A DNA stretch of 62,000 nucleotides from Cristatella mucedo (Eukaryota; Bryozoa; Phylactolaemata; Cristatellidae). The position numbers were made by a program, and so were the translations under genes. The notes below the pieces were generated by a model that was not told the DNA's origin, did not search any database, and saw only the letters and a program-made list of their open reading frames with translations. The first letter of the stretch is position 1, and every line of letters begins with the position of its first letter. Below, piece by piece: positions 53,520 through 62,000 of this stretch. Location of the stretch: assembly GCA_009760855.2 (NCBI GenBank), contig WPIO01000010.1, positions 6,390,001 through 6,452,000 on the forward strand. Direction: 5' to 3'.

Positions 53520-55160
53520 TCGCCAAAATGTTAGAACTGACGGCTCGTCTCATTTCGAAAAGCAGTAAAAGGAAAGCAACGCGTACTGGTTACGTTGGTA
53601 AGTGTAAATTGTGATGGATAAAACTAGGGAAGACGGATATAGATACAACTATCTCAGACAATAATTGCGTGAGAAAAAAAGTGCAGGATGCAGACAAGCC
53701 AGCTGTGTGCGAGTAACTAGACGAAAGCGCATTAGTTTTTAGACGTGGCAATAATGAGAGACTGAAGAATAACTAACGAGTGCGATGCTTTTCGGATAAA
53801 CAAGTGCTTGACTATCATTAAAGTATTGCGAAAGTAGACTTTCCGAGATGAAATAGTTTCGTGCTATCTTATAATTAGTTTGCAATGAGATATCGTTTTC
53901 TCATCTACAGCCGGACACTACTGAGAAACCATTCACATTCCTTCCGTCGAAATCGCTTTTCAATGTGCCTCATTTACAAAAATGACCAAAGGAGACCAAA
54001 ATCAAAGTAACGAGCAACAACGAAGTGATTGAATGCAAAGAAAATCCCCAAAAAGTCACTACGTTTTCCACGACTGAAGGGAACGCAGAGGGCTCAGATG
54101 AGGATCGCTGGCAGCAAGCTCTACGTATTTCTGATAGTATACCTTAACGGACCCAGGTGACACTAGAAGTAAGTATTTCCTGCTGCGATCCCGTCTTGGC
54201 CAGATATATATCGGATGGCTTGCATGTTGATGCTTGAAGCTTTCTAAAAGAGAAAGAGAAAGGAAAAGACTGCAAATTTCCCAAAAATGGAGAACTGCTT
54301 CAAGCTGAATTGCTGTTGTAAGACTCTGCCAAATGGAATAGTGATAGTACGTACGTGGATTGTGCATCTCGAGCGGCAGGATGCCATTTACCGTTTCTGT
54401 TGCAAGTTGTTAGGTGGGAATAAAGTTGAGTAAAATGAGTAAAGTTGAAATGCTCCAGGAGTTGAAAATAACCGAGTAAATCGTTAAAGGAGCATGAAAA
54501 TTCAAGGGACCACAGGCAGCCCATGATGGACAAGAAGACGCTCAAATAGCATCTTCAAACCTGCTCAACTACCTACAAGCAGAGCTTTAGTGGAGAAGAT
54601 TTGACTCATTAGCGTGTTAGAAAGAATCTTTGCAATCGAATTGTTCTTAATATATAGGAACGTGGCATTTTGTGTTTCAATAGGCTCCTTGTTCATGAAA
54701 ACCGAAATTTTCTCGGCGAAGTAGAAATAAATTTGAAGTTTGAGATCGTGATGGCTGATTGACGGTGCATTCACAATTCAGTAACAAGGGCACATTATCT
54801 AAGGCCTAAAAGCCAAAGTGAATAGATCAATCTGATTAGTGAATGCATTTTTAAGAGATTGCAAATCGTGCGAAGAGTGCTAAATACTACAGCATTATAG
54901 GGGACCGAATGGTAGGTGCCAGCCACCACGAGCATAAGACAGTGATAGTTTGCTTCGTGGAACTTGACAAAAAGCAAAAGTACTCTGTGGAGTTTCTGAA
55001 AGAGGCTAACACAAATAGAGCTGGTCTTATTAGATCACTATTAGGTCAAAAATACCTTTGCAGGCCTTTAATACGAGACATTTCATGGGTCGCACTAGTG
55101 GTCGGCAGTCGAAGCTCTTGCACTGCTAAAGCGAGCCGGGCTCTGGCAAGCAACTGATTA
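53520..55160. other. No gene recognised
   Basis: Minus-strand frames at 54059-54545 lack recognised domains. 54909-55157 may be decayed repeat, since it directly precedes a duplicated segment. Confidence 0.4.
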
Positions 55161-55164
55161 ATCA

Positions 55165-55520
55165 CCTCACCCCCAGAACTACTATGCAACATAGGGATCG
55201 CTCCTAGTTTCATGGGTATTCCATATCCGAAAGCGATGCGGACTATCCATGCTGATCTTCATTAATAAATAATTAACTTCAGTAATAAATTCTGCTGCAG
55301 GCGACAGCTGTCCATTAGCATCATCAGTTGGTAAAGCGTAGAAAATGTTTAGTCTAAATCTTTCTGACCTTCACTGTGATTCCGACCATTTGGTCCTAAG
55401 GATTGCTCATTAAAATTGAAATATATTTCTTCCGAAGAGTGTAGCCGCTGTAACTGCAACATTTAAACAGCTGCAGATGAGATTAGGGGGCTGTCAAACC
55501 CTCTCAGGGCACTGTACAAA
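55165..55520 (+). repeat. Duplicated segment, copy 2
   Basis: It matches 50130-50465 with substitutions and small indels. Confidence 0.7.
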
Positions 55521-55889
55521 TGACTTATATTGATTTGTTGATATCATTTTTCAAGTTGTCGGATGTAAAATTGCTTGAAAATGCTATTGAGCTTGTGTTT
55601 GAGGTAATATCTAAAGCCAAAATAATACGGGCCTTCCTTTAAGGGAAAAGTCGCCAAGAGAACTCGCTTTTAGGCTCAGGGAAACTCTACCCTACGGGAA
55701 CAAAGAATGGGCATGACAAACAGCCCCGTGATTGCATTCTGAAAACTCCTGGCTCCAGTTTCGGATAAGCATTGGCTCGTTGACCAGGCTCAGAACTTAG
55801 CGTGGAACCCGCAACGAGTGGGTCTGTCTACCCACTGCACAGAATGTCACACAAAAAGTGACGTCACTGCCTAGTGACACAAGCGCTCA

Positions 55890-56245
55890 GGTGAGACCTA
55901 TGGTGGCTGAGCGCTGAAAAGCGAGCTGCTGCGGCGCTCTTGCAGGTGAGCTGCAAGCAGTTCGTGCAGGTTATTGACGACCTGCGGCTTCGCCTGAGAG
56001 AAGAGCCCCTCGACGAGTTCCAGTCGCCATGAATTTCTGTGATTCCTGACAGGGGCTTCCTCTACAGTTTTCAATACAACAGTGAGGAGGTAACGGCGCC
56101 GGTGCAGCTTCAGCAGCCGCAGAAGAATCGCAGTCGCTCCGTTCCTCGATGGTCGTCCGGTTCCATAGGTCGCCTGATCTACGTCACCGGCAAATCGCGG
56201 AACACTGCATTAGGGTATGGTGGTTTTGTATCCTCGTTATAGCTA
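55890..56245 (+). other. Exon-like GC-rich island with one in-frame stop
   Basis: From about 55942 a frame reads V-I-D-D-L-R-L-R-L-R-E-E-P-L-D-E-F-Q, then a TGA at 56030-56032, and continues without another stop to 56242 (R-G-F-L-Y-S-F-Q-Y-N and N-R-S-R-S-V-P-R-W-S-S). A strong donor-like CAG|GTGAGC lies at about 55946. It could be a gene exon, a pseudogene, or decayed gag of another retroelement. No family is recognised. Confidence 0.3.
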
Positions 56246-56460
56246 TCAGTCCTGAACAAGGCTAATGTAGCAGGCACGCCTCTGGATTGGAGTTCCTCTT
56301 CTGCTAAGGTCTAACCTAGTCTAGCCTCGTTCGGTCTAGGTGGTCTCATAGGGCATCAGAGAGCAATGAAAAGCGAAACCGCAAGCCACCAAAAGCATGC
56401 TTGCCGAATAATTCGAAAGTGCTCCTCTTATTGTCTCAAAAAACGCTGCAGTTTGCACCC

Positions 56461-56754
56461 TGTAGTCTAAATTGTCGTCGCGAGCGGCACAGCACGCCAG
56501 CCAACGAGGAACACCATCAGTTTATTTCCTCCACACACTCAGCTGGCGGAAGCGCTACTGGCGCCACTGACGTTCGCCAGCTTCTCTCGTCTGCGGTACG
56601 GGAACGCTGGGCTCTCATTCGTTGGCGCCGTTGCCAACGCCTAGCTGCGCTCCGATTGGTTAGCCGGTGGCCAGGAGGGCCACCCAGCCTAGTACTGGCA
56701 GAAAACCTCATTTGGGTGCTGCCACAAACTGCGTTATACATAAACAAAACCACA
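56461..56754 (-). repeat. 3' LTR of element 3
   Basis: TG to CA. Differs from 58301-58597 by scattered substitutions and a 3-bp indel (near gggctctcattcg), so the insertion is older than element 1. Confidence 0.88.
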
Positions 56755-56776
56755 TGCCCGCCTGATCTGGAGATCA
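56755..56776 (-). promoter_or_regulatory. Polypurine tract and palindrome, element 3
   Basis: On the element strand, ggcgggca precedes the LTR. TGATCT-nn-AGATCA lies at 56763-56776, the same place as the TGACCT-nn-AGGTCA palindromes of elements 1 and 2. Confidence 0.55.
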
Positions 56777-56814
56777 ATCTATGGCGCATTCTCCACTTTT
56801 TGGCAGCATGAAGG

Positions 56815-57105
56815 CTAAACAGTAAGCACGTAGTCCTCATAGCGTGCCGGTGGTCTCAGACAATATCTTGGCCGTAGCTGTCTGCTGCGCTCGTCGGCTC
56901 TGGCCGTATTACCAGGGCCGGCATCGCAGTGTTCGTCAAGGAGTTCGTTGGCGTTCGGTACTGGTCTAATGTCCACTAAGTGGCGGCGGATTCGATCAAT
57001 TTCAATGCCAACTACTTCCGCCGCGGCAGTAACTGTCCCCTTAATTATGAGGCTAAGTAACGGCTGCTCGGAGGAGGCGGGCGACCGCACGGCCTGTCGA
57101 AACAA
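56815..57105 (-). pseudogene. pol: Pol C-terminal remnant (element 3)
   Basis: G-I-E-I-D-R-I-R-R-H-L-V-D-I-R-P-V-P-N-A parallels G-V-E-V-N-G-I-R-R-H-V-L-D-V-R-L-V-P-D-A near the end of element 1 pol. It ends in a similar R-Y-E-D-Y-V-L block. It is separated from gag by the deletion and the repeat tail. It has no catalytic residues, so it is either inert or fused as a tail to the Gag-like protein. Confidence 0.75.
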
Positions 57106-57193
57106 GCCGGCTGAGTATGACAGCTGCGTTCATGCGTCGTGGGCCACATATTTCTCCACCGGTGGAGAAGGTGCCTCGTCGGGAGGCACAGCC

Positions 57194-58234
57194 TCAAAGC
57201 TCAATGGTGCATCCCGCACCACCACCACTTCGCAAGACGCCGCCGCGTCTTCGGGCGCCGCCGCCGCGTCTTCGGGCGCCGCCGCCGCGTCTTCGGGCGC
57301 CGCCACCGCGTCTTCGGGCGCCGCCACCGCGTCTTCGGGCGCCGCCGCCGCGTCTTCGGGCGCCGCCGCGTCTTCGGGCGCCGCCGCGTCTTCGGGCGCC
57401 GCCGCCGCGCGTCTTCGGGCGCCGCCGCCGCGCGTCTTCGGGCGCCGCCGCCGCCGCGTCTTCGGGCGCCGCCGCCGCGTCTTCGGGCGCCGCCGCCGCA
57501 TCTTCGGGCACCGCCGCCGCATCTTCGGGCACCGCCGCCGCGTCTTCGGGCGACGCCACCGCGTCTTCGGGCGCTGCCGCCGCGTCTTCGGGCACCGCCG
57601 CCGCGTCTTCGGGCGCCTCCGCCGCGTCTCCAACCTGCACTGCATATCCGATCTGCGCCTCGTCTCCTACCTGTGCTGCGTCACAGCCCACTTGCGTCGC
57701 CGATGAGCCTCCGACCTGCTCCGCATCTCCGACTTGCTCTGAGTCATAACCCACAGTTTCGTCGCATGCCAGCGTCACCTCCATGGCTTCAGCTAACTCG
57801 CAGGCCGTTGCCTCGTTGCACACGACGTGCGTCTGGCAAACCGTCCCAGCCTGGATCGCTGTCGCCGCGTTCCACACGGTGGCATCCTGGTAAACCGTTG
57901 TCGCCCGGCATACCGTCGGCGATTGCTGATATTGCTTCTGGTCCCTTTTGTCGCCGCCCTCTCTCCGACGAGCATTTGCTAACCCAGCGCTCAGCAGTCG
58001 CGCTTTACCTACAGGGCTAGCCAGCGCTGTTACCAGAGCCTTGCGAAGCAGACGGTAGTCATCCTCGATTGCCTTTGGCATGTACGAGTACACATAGAAG
58101 GTGCTTCCTTCCTGGAAGAGAGGCAGAAATTTGTGCCAGATTGTCGGATTGACACCGTATAGCTCGAGCCGCCGCTCCGAGTCAAGCAGCCAAGTTGCGA
58201 AGTCATCACCGACTTGAAAATGCTCAAGCAACAT
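57194..58234 (-). CDS. gag: Gag-like protein with A-P-E-D repeat tail (element 3)
   Basis: The frame is open from the LTR border. The first ATG is at 58234 (M-L-L-E-H-F). The Gag core reads D-D-F-A-T-W-L-L-D-S-E, then D-D-Y-R-L-L-R-K-A-L-V-T-A-L-A-S-P, aligned in order with elements 1 and 2. A middle part has Q-V-G-D near-repeats. The tail is a run of seven-residue A-P-E-D-A-A-A units (57236-57630). Within the run, unit-length changes throw the frame into Arg/Gly-rich sequence, while the A-P-E-D reading continues in another frame (57130-57645). No zinc knuckle is seen. Open frames on the other strand (56948-58020) are mirror products of the repeat. Confidence 0.65.
   Translation of the reverse strand: MLLEHFQVGDDFATWLLDSERRLELYGVNPTIWHKFLPLFQEGSTFYVYSYMPKAIEDDYRLLRKALVTALASPVGKARLLSAGLANARRREGGDKRDQKQYQQSPTVCRATTVYQDATVWNAATAIQAGTVCQTHVVCNEATACELAEAMEVTLACDETVGYDSEQVGDAEQVGGSSATQVGCDAAQVGDEAQIGYAVQVGDAAEAPEDAAAVPEDAAAAPEDAVASPEDAAAVPEDAAAVPEDAAAAPEDAAAAPEDAAAAAPEDARRRRPKTRGGGARRRGGARRRGGARRRGGGARRRGGGARRRGGGARRRGGGARRRGGGARRRGGVLRSGGGAGCTIEL
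57236..57630 (-). repeat. 18-21 bp GC-rich minisatellite inside gag
   Basis: About 18 copies of a unit with core gcgtcttcgggc separated by gcc triplets. Most are 21 bp, and a few are 18 or 20 bp. Confidence 0.85.
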
Positions 58235-58300
58235 TGATGCAAGCCACCGCCACCCTACCACTCGCAACCTAGGCCCAGGCAAATTACCGCCGAAGTAGCT

Positions 58301-58597
58301 TGTAGCCTAAATTGTCGTCGCGAGCGGCACAGCACGCTAGCCAACGAGGAACACCACCAGTTTATTTCCTCCACACACTCAGCTGGCGGAAGCGCTACTG
58401 GCGCCGCTGACGTTTGCCAGCTTCTCTCGTCTGAGGTACGAGAACGCTGGGCTCTCCTCATTCGTTGGCGCAGTTCCCAACGCCTAGCTGCGCTCCGATT
58501 GGCTAGCCGGTGGCCGGGAGGGCCACCCAGCCTAGTACTGGCAGAAAACCTCATTTAGATGCTGCCACAAACTGCGTTATACATAAACAAAACCACA
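58301..58597 (-). repeat. 5' LTR of element 3
   Basis: TG to CA. The partner of 56461-56754. Confidence 0.88.
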
Positions 58598-58602
58598 CAC
58601 CC

Positions 58603-60160
58603 AACGCTAAGAGCCAGCATATGGGCAGATGATCACAGCTGTGGCTTTTAACTGTACGCTCATTTATTCGCACTGCAACTGCCAGCATGTCTCCAAATGC
58701 AAACTAAGCAGCAGCTCACAACCGTGTGCTGGTGCTTCAGGCCTATGACATTGGCTGGATGGTGGGCAAGCTGGCTTGTTGGCATGAAGGCAAAACCACG
58801 TCAAATCCTGCAGGTGCCTGAGTTCCGTTAAATCCCACCAACAAACTAACCCTGAAATTACTCGATGTAATGCTGAATTAGCAACTTGCTGGTCAGTGCA
58901 GCATTTAGGTTCGAGGCAATTATGACTACACGATTCTTTCGGGATTCGGAAAATGGGCTGAAAGGCTGTAAACGTCCATTCAAATCACAGTTAGACAACG
59001 AAGATGACGACAGATTATTAGATCTGAGATTGTGGAATGTGAAATCCTTTCTGCCAAGCTGGTTTGGTCTAGAGGTCAAGGTGCATGCCTTTAACGACTG
59101 ATATGAAGGTCCTTGCATTTTATGGCCGAGGTCAAGGGCTGAAGCCCAGTGGCACGTCTGACGCGCCTGGATCGAGGTGAAGTTCTCTTAGGGTGCTGTA
59201 CTAATGCATGCATATCTCTGGGCCGTGGCTTCAGTGATTCCCCACCTAAATGTAATCGGTCGCAACCTAAAAACGGCAGCCTGTTGGGAAATACTACCAT
59301 ATGAGTACACAAAGCTACTTTGAAATTGAGTGAGCTTTAGAATACCCTCCTGTGCCACACACTATTAATCTTTGCGAATTTGTGAAGTTACGGATGGAGA
59401 TACGTAGATACGTACATAAATGACCCGTTGTATCTTCACAGTGTCAGCTTATCCTTTTCAAAAAAGGCCAGTGTCAAACAGAAAAATAAGACAGTTCTTG
59501 TTAAAAAACGCTTCTGCCGAAGCTCGACGCATTAAATTGATCTCAGCATCAAATTGCTGTGACTTTACTAAGCTGCATACGCTACGCTAAATACGACTCA
59601 AAGGAATGACGTAATACCGGTGATACAAATAGCAATATAATTACCCTTGATAACCGCACGATCACATCAAACATCAAGGCACTTCACTGAGCTTGCTGTG
59701 ATTTTGCAAGAACTTCGTGTCTTTTTCTATGCAAGTAAGCGGCTGGTGATACTGAGGAGACTTACTACAATTTACTGTTGCCTGGCTCAATGCATCCTCT
59801 AATACTAAATGGAAATTAAATGGAATTGACTTTTATGCCACCTAAATATAGGTCGTGACGTGACTGGTTCCTAATAAATACTATCAGACTGTTTCCTAAT
59901 AATAACAAATTAGGAATCGCGAATAATAAATCGGCAGCCATAATATGGCTAATGCTGGACACACAAGTTTCAGTAGCTAAATATGCTGCAAGTATTTCGC
60001 AATGAAGGTCTTATAATTCTCTGTTTAATTGAGCAGATAATCCAAACATAACAACCAGTTGACAATTATTCAGAAAATCACTGAATTATGACTTCAGTAT
60101 AGCGACTATGGCCCTCAGATAGAAAAAAGGCACGTCCGCCACAAGTACACGAACAAACAC
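58603..60160. other. No gene seen
   Basis: Short frames on both strands at 58858-59118 and 59091-59312 have no recognised domain. The rest is AT-rich. Confidence 0.45.
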
Positions 60161-60164
60161 CGGC

Positions 60165-60165
60165 A

Positions 60166-60217
<52 letters not shown>

Positions 60218-60294
60218 CACACGTATGAATTCACACACTCATACACCCAAATGCTTGCAAGCACAAATACGCAGGCAAGCACGGGCACACACAC

Positions 60295-60326
<32 letters not shown>

Positions 60327-60370
60327 ACACACACATACACATACACGAACGTCACACATACAGACATCAA
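60165..60370. repeat. CA microsatellite
   Basis: A pure CA run at about 60167-60214, followed by imperfect CA repeats with acgc and tacac variants. Open frames here are artefacts of the repeat. Confidence 0.9.
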
Positions 60371-60374
60371 CACA

Positions 60375-61075
60375 TGCATGCCCACACGTTCACGAACGCT
60401 AGCATAGGCTTGCATGCTATCCATGGATTGGTAGACACGTGCCTAGCTAGCATAAACGAATGTACATTTGCATAAATCTTCATATTTGAGTGGTGTTTGA
60501 GGGAACGAGATAAAAAATCTTGCTGGTTTTAGGCATAACAAGTTCGATCGTGAGGTTGGGCGCTGGGGTGTGAGTGTTGACACTCTTCATAGTAAGGCTG
60601 GTATAAGCAGCCACTGTTTTGGCAATGGCAAAGCTACAGCCATGGTCGACGATACATCGCTCATTATTTGGCTAGCCCTATCTGGTAATTAGAGGGTTTG
60701 CACCGGGGGGGGGGGGGCCCAGCACAAGTGGTGTACAAACAGTTACTTCCACGCCGACCCGATCGTGCTTTCACATGAAACGGCATTAGATAAGTCGGTA
60801 GGAGATATTCTCATGAAAATCTACGGCCTGCTTCGCGTCGAGGCCTACCGGAGCAGTAGTGTAACGGCTAGCTTCGCCTCCAATGAATCAAGCGAGAACA
60901 GTCTCTCCAAAATTTACGTATGTAACCGGAATATTGTTTTTGAACTAAATTATAAGCTCAACCGGAAATAAGTGAAGAATCTTCAGCAACTTGTTGCAGA
61001 TTGGTAAAAGCTAAACTAAAGCATTCGTGTTATGTCTTTGCGCCAAATCGGCTTTGCCAGCATACCTCCTGTTGA
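60375..61075. other. No gene recognised; 13-base G run
   Basis: A run of 13 G lies at 60705-60717. The frame 60765-60971 (68 codons) has no recognised domain. Confidence 0.4.
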
Positions 61076-61079
61076 ATCT

Positions 61080-61572
61080 GGACGAAATATAAGTGTCACT
61101 CTCTAAAGTGACCTTTCGTTAGACGTCCATATCAGCTTCACACAGTCAAGTCTGCCAATTTTAGCTACGTAATATTGCTAATATTCGGGCTGGTTTAGAT
61201 AGGGATACTACATCAAATTTGATCAATGGACTTTTGACATCCAGCCTTGATTTCTGTAACGCATTGCTTGCTGGCCTACCAGCATGTGCAATCAGGGGCT
61301 TAGCGCTGTTGCAAAACTCTGCAGCTTGCTGTCTGTCGTGAGCGTCGCAGTTGCCACATCACACCACTTCTCGCCGACCTTTAATGGCTAACAATCAAGC
61401 AACGGATTGACTTGAAGGTTTTTTCGCTCACTTTTGGGTCTCTTCATTCTTTCTGGCCACAGCCTGCCTATCAGTTCTGCTGCCCCAGGTTAAGCATCGT
61501 GCTACCAGCTTTTCGGATTTGAAGTGTTTACCCTAACCTCGTACAAACCTCAAATTCTTTGAAGACAGTGCA
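61080..61572 (+). mobile_element. L2/CR1 LINE 3' part, decayed
   Basis: It follows 820-1245 closely in sequence (ttctgtaac...cttgctggcctaccagcatgtg; cgtcgcagttgccacatcac), but with several frame breaks. It stops abruptly at about 61572 without its 3' UTR. Confidence 0.75.
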
Positions 61573-61575
61573 TAA

Positions 61576-62000
61576 TAATAACAATATTAATCATACACTT
61601 GATAAAGCTTCCTCAGAGAACTCAATCTCTTTCTAGGTGCCTCACGTTTGCTGTTAAGGGAAACGCGATTGCATGGTGAGTAATATCATGCTTGACAAAC
61701 AACATGCAAAACATGGTTAGAGGTGACATGCTCAGTGTCAGCATGCAAGTGTGGTTGGTGGCAGCATGCACAGTGTCAGCACGCATGAGCACATGCAGGA
61801 CGAATCAATGGGAAGCACTACATGCTGTCATAAATAGGTGTGTATTTAAGTTCTTTTTAAATGTGGTCAAGTCAGGGGATGCTGTGGGGCAACTCGTTAG
61901 TGAGTTCCAGGCTTTGGGAGCATACGAACTAAACGCACGGTCTCCAAAGCATTTGAGATTGGCACGAGGTATTGGTAAACTGTTGGATTCCGAAATCGGG
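61576..62000 (-). mobile_element. L2/CR1 LINE 3' end, opposite strand, running off the window
   Basis: It starts with a reversed (att)n tail and gagaactcaatctctttctagg, then the reversed 3' UTR. It then has the reversed ORF end matching 1200-1370 (ggctttgggagcatacgaactaaacgcacggtctcc). Its coding part continues past the window. Confidence 0.75.

Larger units (their letters stand above)
56461..58597 (-). mobile_element. Non-autonomous LTR retroelement with pol deletion (element 3)
   Basis: It is 2137 bp between the target duplications CACCC (56456-56460 and 58598-58602). LTRs are 294 and 297 bp. It contains a Gag-like ORF with a long repeat tail, then only the last about 90 codons of pol. The middle of pol (protease, RT, RNase H, most of integrase) is absent. 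It is related to element 1 by the Gag core, the pol C-terminus and the LTR-adjacent motifs, but its LTR sequence is different. Confidence 0.88.

Noticed and set aside
56948-58020. Plus-strand frames of 210-293 codons over element 3
   Set aside because: Antisense of the A-P-E-D minisatellite and gag. Composition mirrors the repeat.
58858-59118. 86-codon minus-strand frame with Ser/Asn-rich middle
   Set aside because: It has no recognised domain. The opposite strand is open over the same stretch, so chance cannot be excluded.

Overview
The window looks like metazoan nuclear DNA, probably from an invertebrate. The reasons are GT–AG introns, long gene-poor stretches, heavy CA/AT/CT microsatellite content, and many decayed copies of L2/CR1-type LINEs, tRNA-derived SINEs, a GTF2IRD2/ZBED-like hAT transposon and Ty3/Gypsy-type LTR elements. 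I cannot place the species. There is no operon-like layout, and no bacterial or organellar gene is recognisable.

Host genes. The only convincing host genes are two paralogues, both on the minus strand (7509-11164 and 29899-33616). Each has two exons joined by a clean GT–AG intron of about 2.9 kb. Each encodes a CD225/dispanin (IFITM-like) double-pass membrane protein with a proline-rich, PPxY-bearing N-terminus and an unusual tyrosine-rich C-terminal tail. They lie in a direct segmental duplication of about 8 kb (about 3935-11945 and about 26465-34455). A third, truncated and broken copy of the second exon lies at 36340-36885.

Mobile elements, left to right: an internally deleted L2/CR1-like LINE (655-1455); LINE reverse-transcriptase scraps at 5447, 26920, 35386, 45911, 48110 and 61080; a fossil hAT transposon with CAGGGGTGTCCAA termini (12881-15609); and a complete Ty3/Gypsy element with two apparently identical 290-bp LTRs and 5-bp CTAAT target duplications (16163-20500). 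That element carries gag, protease, RT, RNase H and integrase, plus a textbook -1 frameshift signal. Two related non-autonomous elements follow (40594-42455, TSD CTGGT; 56461-58597, TSD CACCC). They keep LTRs and a gag-like ORF but have lost most or all of pol, and their Gag ends in acidic/alanine-rich repeats. All three LTR elements are on the minus strand.

Simple and satellite-like DNA. A CT/CA/AT tract lies at 3938-4248. A GT-rich degenerate higher-order repeat runs from about 15900 to 22740, interrupted by the Ty3/Gypsy insertion and followed by a purine/pyrimidine block. A GC-rich unit is shared by 3670-3935 and 22760-23015. A CA tract lies at 60165-60370.

The remaining stretches (23-26 kb, 37-40 kb, 42-45 kb, 51-55 kb, 58-61 kb) show no supportable gene. 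There are only short unexplained ORFs and two exon-like islands (24540-25100 and 55890-56245).
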